Below are positions 47,577 to 56,856 of a stretch of DNA of 64,000 bases, piece by piece. The stretch is from Pseudomonadota bacterium (GTDB lineage Bacteria > Desulfobacterota > Binatia > Binatales > Binataceae), in contig JAJPIF010000002.1 in assembly GCA_021324885.1 (NCBI GenBank), positions 186,001-250,000 of the forward strand. Direction: 5' to 3'. Positions within the stretch are counted from its first letter, which is position 1. Every line of letters starts with the position of its first letter. The notes under the pieces were generated by a model. It did not search any database. It was not told where the DNA came from and saw nothing but the letters and a program-made list of their open reading frames with translations. The position numbers and the translations under genes are program-made.

Positions 47577-47677
47577 ATGGTCAAGTCCGCCGAGGCCTCG
47601 AGCGAGATCGTTCGAGGCACCGGCAAATCGTTAGCCGGCTTTGCGCCGCCTGGTTTCGAAATTTTTGGGGTTAATCG

Positions 47678-48967
47678 ATGGCGAGCAGAAAAAATTTTGC
47701 GGTATTCGACAGCGATTCGCATGTCGTCGAACCGCCCGAGCTTTGGCATAAGTATCTCGAGCCCGAGTACCGTACTCTGGGAAAGTTTGCATTGTGGCGC
47801 GAGGAAGGAAAGCTCGGATCCTACCTGAAGATCAACGGCAAGATGTTCCGGGACACCATGAATTCCAATATCCCCCGCCATGCGATCTGGCGGCCCGGGA
47901 TGACGTGGGACAAGGTCGGCGAACTCGATCCCAAAGTGCGCCATCCGATGAACGAAGCGGCCTGGGATCCCCAGGCGCGCCTGCGCGACATGGACGCGAT
48001 GGGTATCGACCAGGCTTTGCTTTATCCGACCTGGTTTGCCGAGGGATTCCACCTGGTCGAGGATCCTGACGTCGCCTATGCACTGGCGCGCGCCTACAAC
48101 AACTGGATCGGCGAGTTCTGCAAGGCCGCTCCCGACCGGCTGTATGCGGCCGCAATGGTGCCGCTACAGAACATGGATTACACGCTGGAAGAGCTGCGGC
48201 GCATTGCCTCAGTGCCCTGTTTCCGCGCGGCCTTTATCCGCCCGATGTTTCTCGAAGGACGATATTTCACGCATCCTTATTACGACCCATTGTGGGCAGA
48301 ACTGGAGCAGTTGGGCCTCGCTGCCGCAGTCCATCCGACGGCGGGATTATGGAACCCCGAATGGACCTCGCACGGGCCATTCGCCGAAAAAATCAAGGGC
48401 CGCCTCCAGCAGCACACCTTCATCGGCGTCAGCGGCGGAGGACCTTTCGCCGGCGGCGGACCCGGGCTGGGCAGCTTCCCCGCATCGCCGCCGTTGGGCC
48501 ATCCGATCGCGCCAATCCTGGCGCCCTGGTTGGACAATCACATGTTCGTCGCCTCAACCCTGATCGGCTTTACGGTGATGCAGCGCTACCCGAACATGCG
48601 GGTGGTCATGTCGCATGGCAAGGCCTCGTGGATGGAGGAAGTGATCGAGAAGATGGAATCCTCGACCCGCACCATCCCGCTGGTGCATTACTACCCGGTG
48701 CGTACCGACGTGGACGAGATGTGGGAGGAAGGCCACGTGATGCTGGGGTTTGACGCTGAAGAGCGGATGATCCAGCGCCTGCCCCAGAATTTCGAAAAAA
48801 AGATCGTCTGGGGCTCGCGCTACCCGCAACACGACGCGACCAGCGCCTGGGACGCGATCGAGACCCTGACCCGGGCCAACGTGAACGAAGCGACGATCGC
48901 GCGGATGCTCGGAATCAATGCCGCTGCGCAATTCGGTGTGGAACTGGCACAAAAAGTCGGCGTATGA
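47678..48967 (+). CDS. Amidohydrolase family 2 protein
   Basis: Second TIM-barrel hydrolase, 429 residues, related to the preceding gene. It starts FAVFDSDSHVVEPPELW (again D-x-D-x-H) and continues with LRDMDAMGIDQALLYPT, AAVHPTAGLW and VVMSHGKASWMEEVIEKM (metal His). KIVWGSRYPQHDATSAW is the last-strand motif. A Gly/Pro-rich insertion (about residues 250-280) is not in the first copy. The start has only a weak ribosome site. The trp promoter begins about 80 bases beyond its stop. Confidence 0.85.
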   Translation: MASRKNFAVFDSDSHVVEPPELWHKYLEPEYRTLGKFALWREEGKLGSYLKINGKMFRDTMNSNIPRHAIWRPGMTWDKVGELDPKVRHPMNEAAWDPQARLRDMDAMGIDQALLYPTWFAEGFHLVEDPDVAYALARAYNNWIGEFCKAAPDRLYAAAMVPLQNMDYTLEELRRIASVPCFRAAFIRPMFLEGRYFTHPYYDPLWAELEQLGLAAAVHPTAGLWNPEWTSHGPFAEKIKGRLQQHTFIGVSGGGPFAGGGPGLGSFPASPPLGHPIAPILAPWLDNHMFVASTLIGFTVMQRYPNMRVVMSHGKASWMEEVIEKMESSTRTIPLVHYYPVRTDVDEMWEEGHVMLGFDAEERMIQRLPQNFEKKIVWGSRYPQHDATSAWDAIETLTRANVNEATIARMLGINAAAQFGVELAQKVGV

Positions 48968-49047
48968 CCTCCTCCAAACGAAGCCGCATCGCATGCGCCC
49001 GGGAACTGGCCGCGCCGCGCCAGAGCTTTGGAATGAACTTACCAATG

Positions 49048-49076
49048 TTGACAGCCGCACTGCGGCCCGCTATGAA
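49048..49076 (+). promoter_or_regulatory. Predicted trp operon promoter
   Basis: A perfect -35 TTGACA (49048-49053), a 17-base spacer and -10 TATGAA (49071-49076, four of six matches). The spacer contains the small dyad GCCGC-act-GCGGC, a possible repressor target. Transcription would begin about 49083, only a few bases before the leader-peptide ATG at 49087. Confidence 0.6.
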
Positions 49077-49086
49077 AGGTTTGATT

Positions 49087-49164
49087 ATGCGTTGCGAAAT
49101 CAGCACGGCTCGGGCGGCTTGGCGTTGGGACGTCGGCGCACCCGCTTGGGCTGCGGTTTCGTAG
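49087..49164 (+). CDS. trpL: trp leader peptide
   Basis: Leader peptide of 25 residues beginning MRCEIS and ending at TAG 49162. It has three Trp codons: Trp12 and Trp14 in AAWRWD and Trp21 in PAWAAV. Three Trp in 25 residues directly before trpE is strong evidence for attenuation. AAAGG at 49075-49079 could serve as ribosome site, but the predicted promoter would place transcription start downstream of it, giving a near-leaderless message. A ribosome stalled at Trp12/Trp14 leaves 49151-49159 free to form the antiterminator; one reaching the stop covers it. Confidence 0.82.
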   Translation: MRCEISTARAAWRWDVGAPAWAAVS

Positions 49165-49186
49165 CGATACGAGACCGAAATTAATC

Positions 49187-49222
49187 AAAAGCCGCAGGCG
49201 GAAGCACCTGCGGCTTTTTTTT
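49187..49222 (+). terminator. trp attenuator terminator
   Basis: Hairpin with stem AAAAGCCGCAGG/CCTGCGGCTTTT (49187-49198 and 49207-49218), an 8-base loop and a run of eight T. The upstream segment CTGCGGTTT (49151-49159), inside the leader reading frame, can pair with AAGCCGCAG (49189-49197; one G-U pair) as a competing antiterminator. The position 55 bases before the trpE start fits a classical translation-coupled attenuator. Confidence 0.88.
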
Positions 49223-49276
49223 GTTCCAATGGTGGAACGCGCTGATTCAAACCCGATGCGGCCAAAAGGAGAGGAG

Positions 49277-50788
49277 ATGCTGACGCCGAGCGAAGCGGAT
49301 TTCGAACTGCTGGCCGGCAAAGGCTTTGACATTGTTCCGGTCTGCCGCGAAATTCCCGGCGATTTGGAAACTCCGGTCGGAGCCTTTCTTAAAATCGGCC
49401 GCGGTGATTACGCCTTTCTGCTCGAAAGCGTGCGCGGGGGCGAAAAATGGGCGCGCTACACGTTCCTGGGCGCGGAGCCGGCGCTGGTTGTGCGTGCGCG
49501 CGGCAGCCATCTGGAGTTGATCCGCCCCGGTATCGGCGTCGAGGTCCGTTGGGTCGAGGATCCGTTCGAGGCGCTACGCCAGGAAGTAAAGCGCCGCCGC
49601 GCCCCCCAGCTCGACGGTCTGCCGCGATTTTTCGGCGGCGCGGTCGGCGTGCTGGCCTACGATATTGTCCGTTACTTCGAACGTCTGCCCAACTCGCCGC
49701 CCGACGACCTTGGCGTCCCCGACCTCTACATGATGTTCACCGACACCGTGCTGGTGTTCGACAACGTGCGCCAGACTATCAAGATCATCGTCAATGTGCC
49801 GGTGAAGGACTTCGCCAACGCGCGCTCCGCCTACCGCGTTGCGGTCGAAAAAATCGAAGCGACCATCGCGCAGTTGGGCACGCGCGCCGTTCTGCCCTGT
49901 CTTAATCGGCCCGCCGCCGCAGCCGAGCCGGCAATCGTATCGAACCAGACCCGCGAGGGTTACATGCAGACCGTGATGGCGGCGAAGGAATACATCGCGG
50001 CCGGCGATATTATCCAGGTCGTTCCTTCACAGCGCTTCGAGGCCGACCTGACCGTGCATCCGTTCAATCTCTATCGCAGCCTGCGCACGATCAATCCTTC
50101 GCCCTATATGTTTTACCTGCGGCTGGGCAATCAGACCCTGGTCGGCGCCTCGCCCGAGGTAATGGTCCGGCTGGAGGGCCGGGAAGTCACGCTGCGGCCG
50201 ATCGCGGGCACGCGTCCGCGCGGCGCAGACGAGGCGGCGGACCTGCGGCTTGAGCGCGAGTTGCTGGCCGATCCCAAGGAGCGCGCGGAGCACGTGATGC
50301 TGGTGGATCTCGGCCGTAATGACGTCGGCCGGGTGTCGGAAATCGGTTCGGTCGAGGTTACGGAGCTGATGGTGGTCGAGCGCTACTCGCACGTGATGCA
50401 TATCGTTTCCAACGTGCGCGGAAAGCTGCGCGCGGATTGCGACGCTTTCGACGCTTTCCGCGCCACCTTCCCGCAGGGCACCGTCTCGGGCGCGCCGAAA
50501 ATCCGCGCGATGGAGATAATCGACGAGCTGGAGCCGGTGCGGCGCGGTGTTTACGCCGGGGCCGTCGGCTACTTCAGCTATACCGGCAACATGGACACCG
50601 CGATCGCTTTGCGCACGATGCTGATTCAGAACGGCCGCGTGTATATCCAGGCCGGAGGCGGCGTCGTGGCCGATTCCGATCCGGCCGCCGAATACCAGGA
50701 GTCTGTCAATAAAGCCCAGGCGATGCTGCGCGCGCTGAGCGCCGCTACGCAGTTCGAAAACGCCGCCCGCGGGAATCGCCATGAATAA
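49277..50788 (+). CDS. trpE: Anthranilate synthase component I
   Basis: Chorismate-to-anthranilate enzyme, large subunit, 503 residues. The ATG at 49277 follows AAAGGAGAGGAG; an in-frame ATG at 49229 overlaps the sequence just after the terminator and is less likely. The N-terminal [16 protein letters not shown] segment contains the LLES tryptophan feedback site. The C-terminal chorismate-binding domain has [44 protein letters not shown] and [12 protein letters not shown]. First structural gene of the trp operon; overlaps trpG by eight bases. Confidence 0.97.
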   Translation: MLTPSEADFELLAGKGFDIVPVCREIPGDLETPVGAFLKIGRGDYAFLLESVRGGEKWARYTFLGAEPALVVRARGSHLELIRPGIGVEVRWVEDPFEALRQEVKRRRAPQLDGLPRFFGGAVGVLAYDIVRYFERLPNSPPDDLGVPDLYMMFTDTVLVFDNVRQTIKIIVNVPVKDFANARSAYRVAVEKIEATIAQLGTRAVLPCLNRPAAAAEPAIVSNQTREGYMQTVMAAKEYIAAGDIIQVVPSQRFEADLTVHPFNLYRSLRTINPSPYMFYLRLGNQTLVGASPEVMVRLEGREVTLRPIAGTRPRGADEAADLRLERELLADPKERAEHVMLVDLGRNDVGRVSEIGSVEVTELMVVERYSHVMHIVSNVRGKLRADCDAFDAFRATFPQGTVSGAPKIRAMEIIDELEPVRRGVYAGAVGYFSYTGNMDTAIALRTMLIQNGRVYIQAGGGVVADSDPAAEYQESVNKAQAMLRALSAATQFENAARGNRHE

Positions 50789-51365
50789 TCGCGTGTTGAT
50801 GATCGACAACTACGATTCCTTTACTTACAACCTGGTCCAGTATCTGGGCGAACTGGGAGCCGAGGTCACCGTCAGGCGCAACGACGCCATCGCGCTGGCC
50901 GCGATCGATGAAATCGCACCCGACGCGATTGTGATCTCTCCAGGGCCATGCACGCCCAGCCAGGCAGGAATCTCGGTGGATTTGATTCTTCAAATGGCGG
51001 GCAAGGTCCCGATCCTCGGCGTCTGCCTGGGCCATCAATGTATCGGCGAGGCCTTCGGCGGACGCGTCGTACGCGCCAGCCGCCTGATGCATGGCAAGAC
51101 TTCGCCAATCATGCACGATTTCCGCACCATCTTCTCCGGCCTGCCGTCGCCGTTTGAAGCAATCCGCTACCATTCCCTGCTAATCGAGCCCCAGTCGCTC
51201 CCCGAATGCCTCGAAGTGTCGGCCTGGACGGCGGAGGGCGAGATAATGGGGCTGCGGCACAAGCGGCTTGCGGTCGAGGGCGTCCAGTTCCATCCGGAAT
51301 CGATCCTGACCGAACATGGCAAGCGGCTTTTGAAAAACTTCCTCGCCGGAGCCATGCGTCAATGA
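50781..51365 (+). CDS. trpG: Anthranilate synthase component II (glutamine amidotransferase)
   Basis: Glutamine amidotransferase of 194 residues supplying ammonia to TrpE. It starts [25 protein letters not shown]. The nucleophile Cys is in GVCLGHQ, the family TrpG/PabA loop in [13 protein letters not shown], and the His-Glu pair in [13 protein letters not shown]. It is a free subunit, not fused to TrpD. Its start lies inside trpE and its stop overlaps trpD (ATGA). It might also serve PabB, as in many bacteria with a single copy. Confidence 0.97.
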   Translation: MNNRVLMIDNYDSFTYNLVQYLGELGAEVTVRRNDAIALAAIDEIAPDAIVISPGPCTPSQAGISVDLILQMAGKVPILGVCLGHQCIGEAFGGRVVRASRLMHGKTSPIMHDFRTIFSGLPSPFEAIRYHSLLIEPQSLPECLEVSAWTAEGEIMGLRHKRLAVEGVQFHPESILTEHGKRLLKNFLAGAMRQ

Positions 51366-52384
51366 CCGTTTTGCGTCACGCGCTGGATTCGGTGCTGGCC
51401 CGACGATCGCTCGACGAGAGTGAGATGCGCGCCGTGCTCGACGAAATCCTTGAGGGTGGCGCGCCGCCCGCTCTGGTGGCGGGTTTGCTGGTCGCGCTGA
51501 GAATGAAGGGCGAGGAGCCGCGGGAACTGGCCGCCGGCGTGCGCGCGCTGCTGGCCCGCGCGCGCCGGCTGGAGCTCGGAGCTGATGACCTGCTCGATAC
51601 CGCCGGGACCGGCGGCGACGGCAAGGGCACCTTCAACATCTCGACCGCCGCGGCATTGATTGCCGCTGCCGCGGGCATCAAGGTCGCCAAAGCCGGAAAT
51701 CGCGCGGCCAGCGGTGCCGTCGGCGCTGCCGACGTGCTCGAACAATTCGGCGTGCGGATCGAACTGGAACCTGCCGCCCTCAGACGATGCCTTGAGCGAG
51801 CCGGGATCTGTTTCGTATTCGCGCCGTATTATCATCCTGCGGTCGCGCGGGTGGCGCCGATTCGCAAGCAGTTGGGTGTTCCCACGCTGTTCAACCTGCT
51901 CGGTCCCATCGCCAATGCGGCGCAGCCCGCGCGGCGGCTGGTCGGTGTAGCAGAGGCGCGCACCGCGCCCGTGATGGCGCAGGCGCTGGTTGAACTGGGC
52001 GCACGGCATGCTCTCGTCGTGCATAGCGAGGATGGAATGGACGAGATCTCCCCGTGCGCGCCGACCATGATTTTCGAGGTACGGGGCGGCAAGGTCACCG
52101 AGAATCGAATCCGTCCGGCCGATTTCGGGATTAATGGCCGTGGGATTGCGGAGATCAGGGCCACGAATGCCGAACAGGCCGTTGCAAGGCTTTGCGCGGC
52201 GCTCGGCGGCGAAAGCGGCGCAGCCTCGGATGTTCTAGCGCTCAACGGAGGCGCCGCGATCTATGTCGGCGCAGGCGCGGCCTCGCTTGCTGAAGGTGTT
52301 GAAGCTGCGCGCGCAGTCCTGCGCCAGGGGCTCGCGCTGAACACGCTGGAGCGGCTGCGTGCCGCCAGCCACGAGGAGCAATAA
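51362..52384 (+). CDS. trpD: Anthranilate phosphoribosyltransferase
   Basis: Enzyme of 340 residues joining anthranilate to phosphoribosyl pyrophosphate. The ATG at 51362 overlaps the trpG stop by four bases and gives the family's normal N-terminus; the open frame upstream is out-of-frame trpG sequence. Motifs are [17 protein letters not shown] (PRPP site), [19 protein letters not shown] (KHGNR equivalent with Ala-Gly) and [10 protein letters not shown]-type [13 protein letters not shown]. It is followed directly by trpCF (TAAATG). Confidence 0.96.
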   Translation: MTVLRHALDSVLARRSLDESEMRAVLDEILEGGAPPALVAGLLVALRMKGEEPRELAAGVRALLARARRLELGADDLLDTAGTGGDGKGTFNISTAAALIAAAAGIKVAKAGNRAASGAVGAADVLEQFGVRIELEPAALRRCLERAGICFVFAPYYHPAVARVAPIRKQLGVPTLFNLLGPIANAAQPARRLVGVAEARTAPVMAQALVELGARHALVVHSEDGMDEISPCAPTMIFEVRGGKVTENRIRPADFGINGRGIAEIRATNAEQAVARLCAALGGESGAASDVLALNGGAAIYVGAGAASLAEGVEAARAVLRQGLALNTLERLRAASHEEQ

Positions 52385-53830
52385 ATGGCGTCGGTGCTGG
52401 ACCGCATTTTTGCTGCCAAGCGGGCGGAACTCGAGCAGACGCGCCGCCGCATCGGACTGGATGAAATCCGGGCGCGCGCCGCGTCTTCGGCGCCGCCGCG
52501 TGATTTTATCGGCGCGCTTAAAAGTCATCGCCCTGCCATCATCGCCGAGATCAAGCGCGCGTCCCCGAGCAAGGGCGACATCCTGCCGGGCCTCGATCCG
52601 GCTGGTGTTGCGCGCGGATATGCGGCGGCGGGTGCGGCTTGCATTTCAGTGCTCACTGACCCTCGCTTCAAGGGCTCACTTGACGATCTCAACACCGTCC
52701 GAAACGCGGTCGATCTGCCGCTGCTGCGCAAGGATTTCGTGTTCGATCCGTACCAGGTTTACGAAGCCAGGGCGGCGGGCGCGGATTGCATTCTGCTGAT
52801 TGCGGCGATGTTGTCCGAGGGCGATTTACGCGCCCTGGCGGCCCTGGCACACGAGCTCGGCATGGCCGCACTGGTGGAAGTGCACGACGAGGAACAGTTC
52901 AGAATCGCCGAGCGCATCGGCGCAAGCCTCATCGGCGTCAACAACCGCGATCTTCACACGTTTGTTACCGACATCTCAGTTACCCAGCGCCTGATGCGGG
53001 ATTATCGCGGAGATGCCCTGCTCATTTCCGAAAGCGGCATCGAAACCGCCGCGGATGTCGCGCGGCTGGATCGAGCGGGGGCGCGGGCATTTCTTATCGG
53101 CGAGAGTCTGCTGCGCTGCCCAACTCCCAGAATCCTGCTCGGCGACTTTCTATATGCGCTAGATTATCAATCCGGGTTCCCGCTTGCGCCTTCGGATCGC
53201 AGTGCCGCTCGCAAAGCCGGCCAGCGACTTCGGGTCAAAATCTGCGGCATCACCCGTGTAGAGGACGCTCTTGCGGCAGTCGATGCGGGAGCCGACATGC
53301 TCGGCCTTAATTTTTACCCCGCAAGTCCACGGTATGTTGAATTCGAGCGCGCCCGCGAAATTCGACGACTGGTTGGACAACGGGCACAATTGGTCGGCGT
53401 TTTCGTTAACGCGACGCGGGCTCAGATCGAGCGCTACGGCCAGGGCGTCGGCCTTGACCTGATTCAACTTCACGGCACCGAGCCGGTCGAGGAATTCTTC
53501 GGTTGGCAAGTCCCGGTGATAGGTGCCGTCAGGCTTGATCCAGACGGAGCGGCAAACCGTGCTCCGTGCTGGGGCCATTACGTGCTCTATGACGCGATGG
53601 ACGCACGCTTGCACGGCGGCACGGGGCGCCGCGTGCCCCTTCAATGGTTTCGTGGTCGGGACCTGTCCCACGCCTTCATCTCCGGCGGATTGACTCCGGA
53701 AAACGTTGCTGAGGTCGCCGCGCTGCGGCCTTACGGCGTCGATGTGGCCAGCGGGGTGGAGTCGGCCCCGGGTATCAAGGACCATCTTAAGCTGAGGAGT
53801 TTCATCGAGAATGCAAAATCTGCCGGATAG
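52385..53830 (+). CDS. trpCF: Indole-3-glycerol phosphate synthase/phosphoribosylanthranilate isomerase fusion
   Basis: Bifunctional enzyme of 481 residues for two consecutive steps. Residues 1-255 are Trp[45 protein letters not shown]. Residues about 281-478 are TrpF: RVKICGIT (Cys287), [22 protein letters not shown] and [11 protein letters not shown]. The linker of about 25 residues is Ala/Ser/Arg-rich. The same domain order occurs in Escherichia coli. It overlaps trpB by 20 bases. Confidence 0.96.
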   Translation: MASVLDRIFAAKRAELEQTRRRIGLDEIRARAASSAPPRDFIGALKSHRPAIIAEIKRASPSKGDILPGLDPAGVARGYAAAGAACISVLTDPRFKGSLDDLNTVRNAVDLPLLRKDFVFDPYQVYEARAAGADCILLIAAMLSEGDLRALAALAHELGMAALVEVHDEEQFRIAERIGASLIGVNNRDLHTFVTDISVTQRLMRDYRGDALLISESGIETAADVARLDRAGARAFLIGESLLRCPTPRILLGDFLYALDYQSGFPLAPSDRSAARKAGQRLRVKICGITRVEDALAAVDAGADMLGLNFYPASPRYVEFERAREIRRLVGQRAQLVGVFVNATRAQIERYGQGVGLDLIQLHGTEPVEEFFGWQVPVIGAVRLDPDGAANRAPCWGHYVLYDAMDARLHGGTGRRVPLQWFRGRDLSHAFISGGLTPENVAEVAALRPYGVDVASGVESAPGIKDHLKLRSFIENAKSAG

Positions 53831-55004
53831 GCATGGCCGCTTCGGCGAATACGGCGGCCGCTGGGTGGCCGAAACGCTGATGCCCGCCCTGCTTGAACTG
53901 GAGCAGGCCTACAAACAGGCCCGCCGCGATCCGAAGTTTCGCGCCGACCTCGAGCGCTTGTCGCGCGAGTACGTCGGACGGCCGACGCCGCTTTATCTCG
54001 CCTCCAATCTCACTGCGCGCCTGGGTGGAGCGAAAATCTACTTGAAGCGCGAGGACCTGTGCCATACCGGCGCCCACAAGGTGAACAACACGCTGGGGCA
54101 GGCGCTGCTGGCCGTGCGTATGAACAAAAGCCGCATCACGGCGGAGACCGGCGCCGGCCAGCATGGCGTGGCGACGGCCACGATGGCGGCGCGCTTTGAG
54201 CGCGAATGCGAAGTCTTCATGGGCTCGCTCGACGTCGAACGCCAATCCCTCAACGTGTTCCGGATGAAACTGCTCGGCGCCAGGGTCCGTCCGGTCGACG
54301 CCGGCAGCCGCAGCCTCAAGGACGCGCTCAACGAGGCGCTGCGCGACTGGATCACCAACGTCAGAAATACCTACTACCTGATCGGCACTGCCGCCGGACC
54401 CCATCCCTATCCGATGATCGTGCGCGATTTCCAGGCGGTGATCGGACGCGAATCGCGCCGCCAGATTTTACAGCGTGAGGGCCGTCTGCCCGATGTCCTG
54501 GTCGCGTGCGTCAATGGCGGCTCCAACGCGATCGGGCTGTTTTACCCGTTCATCAAGGACAGCAGCGTACGGATGGTCGGAGTCGAGGCGGCGGGTCTGG
54601 GACTTAACGGACCCTCGCATGCGGCGACTTTGACCGCGGGCAGCGTGGGCGTGCTCCATGGCAATCGCACCTACCTGTTGCAGGACGAGATGGGCCAGAT
54701 TCGCGAGACTCATTCGATCGCGGCGGGGCTGGATTATCCCGGCGTCGGACCGGAGCACGCATGGCTGAAGGACAGCGGCCGCGCCAGCTACGTTACGGTG
54801 ACCGACGCCGAGGCGCTCGAAGCGCTCAAGATGCTGTCGGAGACCGAAGGCATCATCCCGGCGCTGGAAAGCGCGCACGCGGTTGCGCATGCGATCAGGA
54901 TGGCGCCGTCGATGGCGCGCGATTCGATCATGATCGTCAATCTTTCCGGCCGCGGCGACAAGGACATGCAAACCGTCGCCAAGGCATTTGGCGTAAGTCT
55001 TTAG
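53811..55004 (+). CDS. trpB: Tryptophan synthase beta subunit
   Basis: Pyridoxal-phosphate enzyme of 397 residues condensing indole with serine. The N-terminus [21 protein letters not shown] and [15 protein letters not shown] (Lys90 as PLP lysine) identify the TrpB1 type. [15 protein letters not shown] binds the PLP phosphate, and [12 protein letters not shown] carries the catalytic Glu loop. ATG 53811 lies inside the trpCF end. It forms the alpha2beta2 complex with TrpA, encoded 13 bases on. Confidence 0.97.
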   Translation: MQNLPDRHGRFGEYGGRWVAETLMPALLELEQAYKQARRDPKFRADLERLSREYVGRPTPLYLASNLTARLGGAKIYLKREDLCHTGAHKVNNTLGQALLAVRMNKSRITAETGAGQHGVATATMAARFERECEVFMGSLDVERQSLNVFRMKLLGARVRPVDAGSRSLKDALNEALRDWITNVRNTYYLIGTAAGPHPYPMIVRDFQAVIGRESRRQILQREGRLPDVLVACVNGGSNAIGLFYPFIKDSSVRMVGVEAAGLGLNGPSHAATLTAGSVGVLHGNRTYLLQDEMGQIRETHSIAAGLDYPGVGPEHAWLKDSGRASYVTVTDAEALEALKMLSETEGIIPALESAHAVAHAIRMAPSMARDSIMIVNLSGRGDKDMQTVAKAFGVSL

Positions 55005-55017
55005 GAAGAGCGGGACG

Positions 55018-55857
55018 ATGGCGAACAACGCAAGGATTACGCGCAAATTCCAGGAGTTGCGAGGCCGGAGCGAGGCCGCGCTGATCCCGTTTATAGTGGC
55101 CGGCGACCCCGATCTCAAAGCCACCGGCGCCCTGGTTCTGGAGATGGAAGCGCGCGGCGCCGACCTGATCGAACTGGGCGTGCCCTTTTCCGATCCGATG
55201 GCGGACGGGCCGGCCAATCAACGGGCGCTGGCGCGCGGGCTCAACTCGGGCGCGTCGCTCTCGGCGATTCTCGGACTGGTTGCCGAATTACGCAAACAGA
55301 CCCAAATCCCGATCATCCTGTTCGGATACTTCAATCCATTTTTCCGCTATGGATGCGAACGGTTGTGCGCTGACGGCGCGCGGGCCGGCGTTGACGGCCT
55401 GCTGGTTGTGGACATGCCGCCCGAGGAAAGCGCCGAACTGGCCAAACCGGCACGCGCCGCCGGTATCGATCTGATCTACCTGCTGGCTCCCACCACGCCC
55501 ATCGAACGCAGCCGCATGGTCGCGAAATCGGCGAGCGGGTTTCTTTATTATGTTTCCGTCACCGGCGTGACCGGGGCGCGCGAACGGGTGGGCGGCGACG
55601 TTGAGCAGCATGTGCGCGAACTGTCCTCAATCACCGATCTGCCGATCGGCGTTGGGTTTGGAATTTCAACGCCTGCCCAGGCTGGTGAAGTGGCCGCCTA
55701 TGCCGACGCCGTCGTGGTTGGAAGCGCGCTGTCTTTGTTGATCGAAGCGCATGGCAAAACCGATCAATTGCTGCCCAGGGTCGGCGCACTGGTGGGCGCG
55801 ATGAAAGAGGCGATGCGCGCCGCCCGCTCCAACCAGCCCCGCGCCGCCTCTGCATAA
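55018..55857 (+). CDS. trpA: Tryptophan synthase alpha subunit
   Basis: TIM-barrel lyase of 279 residues splitting indole-3-glycerol phosphate. Catalytic residues are in ADLIELGVPFSDPMADGP (Glu and Asp equivalents of E49/D60). YYVSVTGVTGAR is the mobile loop 6, and GVGFGISTP plus VVVGSALSLLIE complete the phosphate site. GGAAGAG-like purines precede the ATG. It is the last trp gene; accD follows after 66 bases in the same direction. Confidence 0.96.
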   Translation: MANNARITRKFQELRGRSEAALIPFIVAGDPDLKATGALVLEMEARGADLIELGVPFSDPMADGPANQRALARGLNSGASLSAILGLVAELRKQTQIPIILFGYFNPFFRYGCERLCADGARAGVDGLLVVDMPPEESAELAKPARAAGIDLIYLLAPTTPIERSRMVAKSASGFLYYVSVTGVTGARERVGGDVEQHVRELSSITDLPIGVGFGISTPAQAGEVAAYADAVVVGSALSLLIEAHGKTDQLLPRVGALVGAMKEAMRAARSNQPRAASA

Positions 55858-55923
55858 AGCGCAAAAATTAACCCCCCCAGCGGCTACCTTCGAAGGCAAA
55901 AAAGGTTTAATTTTTCGCGTCAG

Positions 55924-56760
55924 ATGCCGATGCAACGCACAGAAGCGGCCCAGCCTGCCGCGCGCGAGGACCTGTGGGTCAAATGTCCGAAATGCCGCGA
56001 TATCGCCTATCGCAAGGAAGTCGAGCGCAATCTCAACGTCTGCCTCAAATGCGGCCATCACTTCCGCCTCACCGTCGAACAACGGCTGGCGATTACCGTC
56101 GACCGCGGCTCATGGCACGAACTAAGCGCGGACCTGATTGGCGGCGACCCGCTTAGGTTCCGCGATTCAAAGCCCTACCCGGAGCGGCTCGCCCAGGCCC
56201 GCGCCGCCAGCGGGCGCGGCGACGCGATCGTGATCGGAACCTGCCGCATTGGTGGGCGCAATGTCGCTTTGGGCGTGATGGACTTCAATTTCATGGGCGG
56301 CAGCATGGGCCTGGTTGTGGGCGAGAAACTATCCCGGCTGTTGGTCCATGCGCGCTCACGGCGGCTTCCCGCGGTGGTGTTCAGTGCGTCGGGCGGCGCC
56401 CGGATGCAGGAAGGGGCGCTGTCGCTGATGCAGATGGGGAAAGTGTCGGCGGCGATCGCGCGGCTGCGCGATGCGCGAGTCCCGTATATCTCGGTCTGCT
56501 GCGATCCCACCACCGGCGGCGTCGCCGCTTCGTTCGCGATGCTCGGGGATTTGAACCTGGCCGAACCGGGCGCGGTGATTGGCTTCGCCGGCCGACGTGT
56601 GATCGAGCAGACGATTAATCAGCGTCTGCCCGAGGACTTCCAGACCGCCGAATTCCTGCTCACCCACGGCATGCTGGACGCTATCGTCCCGCGCCATCAG
56701 ATGCGCCATACCCTGGCCACTCTGCTCGGCATCCTGCGCCCCCGCCGCACGGCCCAATGA
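55924..56760 (+). CDS. accD: Acetyl-CoA carboxylase carboxyltransferase subunit beta
   Basis: Beta subunit of 278 residues, part of the complex making malonyl-CoA for fatty acids. The N-terminal zinc ribbon has Cys21, Cys24, Cys40 and Cys43 (VKCPKC...NVCLKCGHHFRL). The crotonase-type core includes DFNFMGGSMGLVVGEK, SASGGARMQEGALSLMQMGK, TTGGVAASFAMLGD and GFAGRRVIEQT. The ribosome site is weak. Its position after trpA is common in several phyla and suggests read-through expression; the alpha subunit gene is not in the window. Confidence 0.96.
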   Translation: MPMQRTEAAQPAAREDLWVKCPKCRDIAYRKEVERNLNVCLKCGHHFRLTVEQRLAITVDRGSWHELSADLIGGDPLRFRDSKPYPERLAQARAASGRGDAIVIGTCRIGGRNVALGVMDFNFMGGSMGLVVGEKLSRLLVHARSRRLPAVVFSASGGARMQEGALSLMQMGKVSAAIARLRDARVPYISVCCDPTTGGVAASFAMLGDLNLAEPGAVIGFAGRRVIEQTINQRLPEDFQTAEFLLTHGMLDAIVPRHQMRHTLATLLGILRPRRTAQ

Positions 56761-56856
56761 GCAGGCATCGTGCTGCCAGCGATGTTCGCCTGCAGGGCGG
56801 ACAGCGCGATGCTGCCGCCTCGTTGGCGGGAAATCAGGGAAACCCGCAATGCGGTA

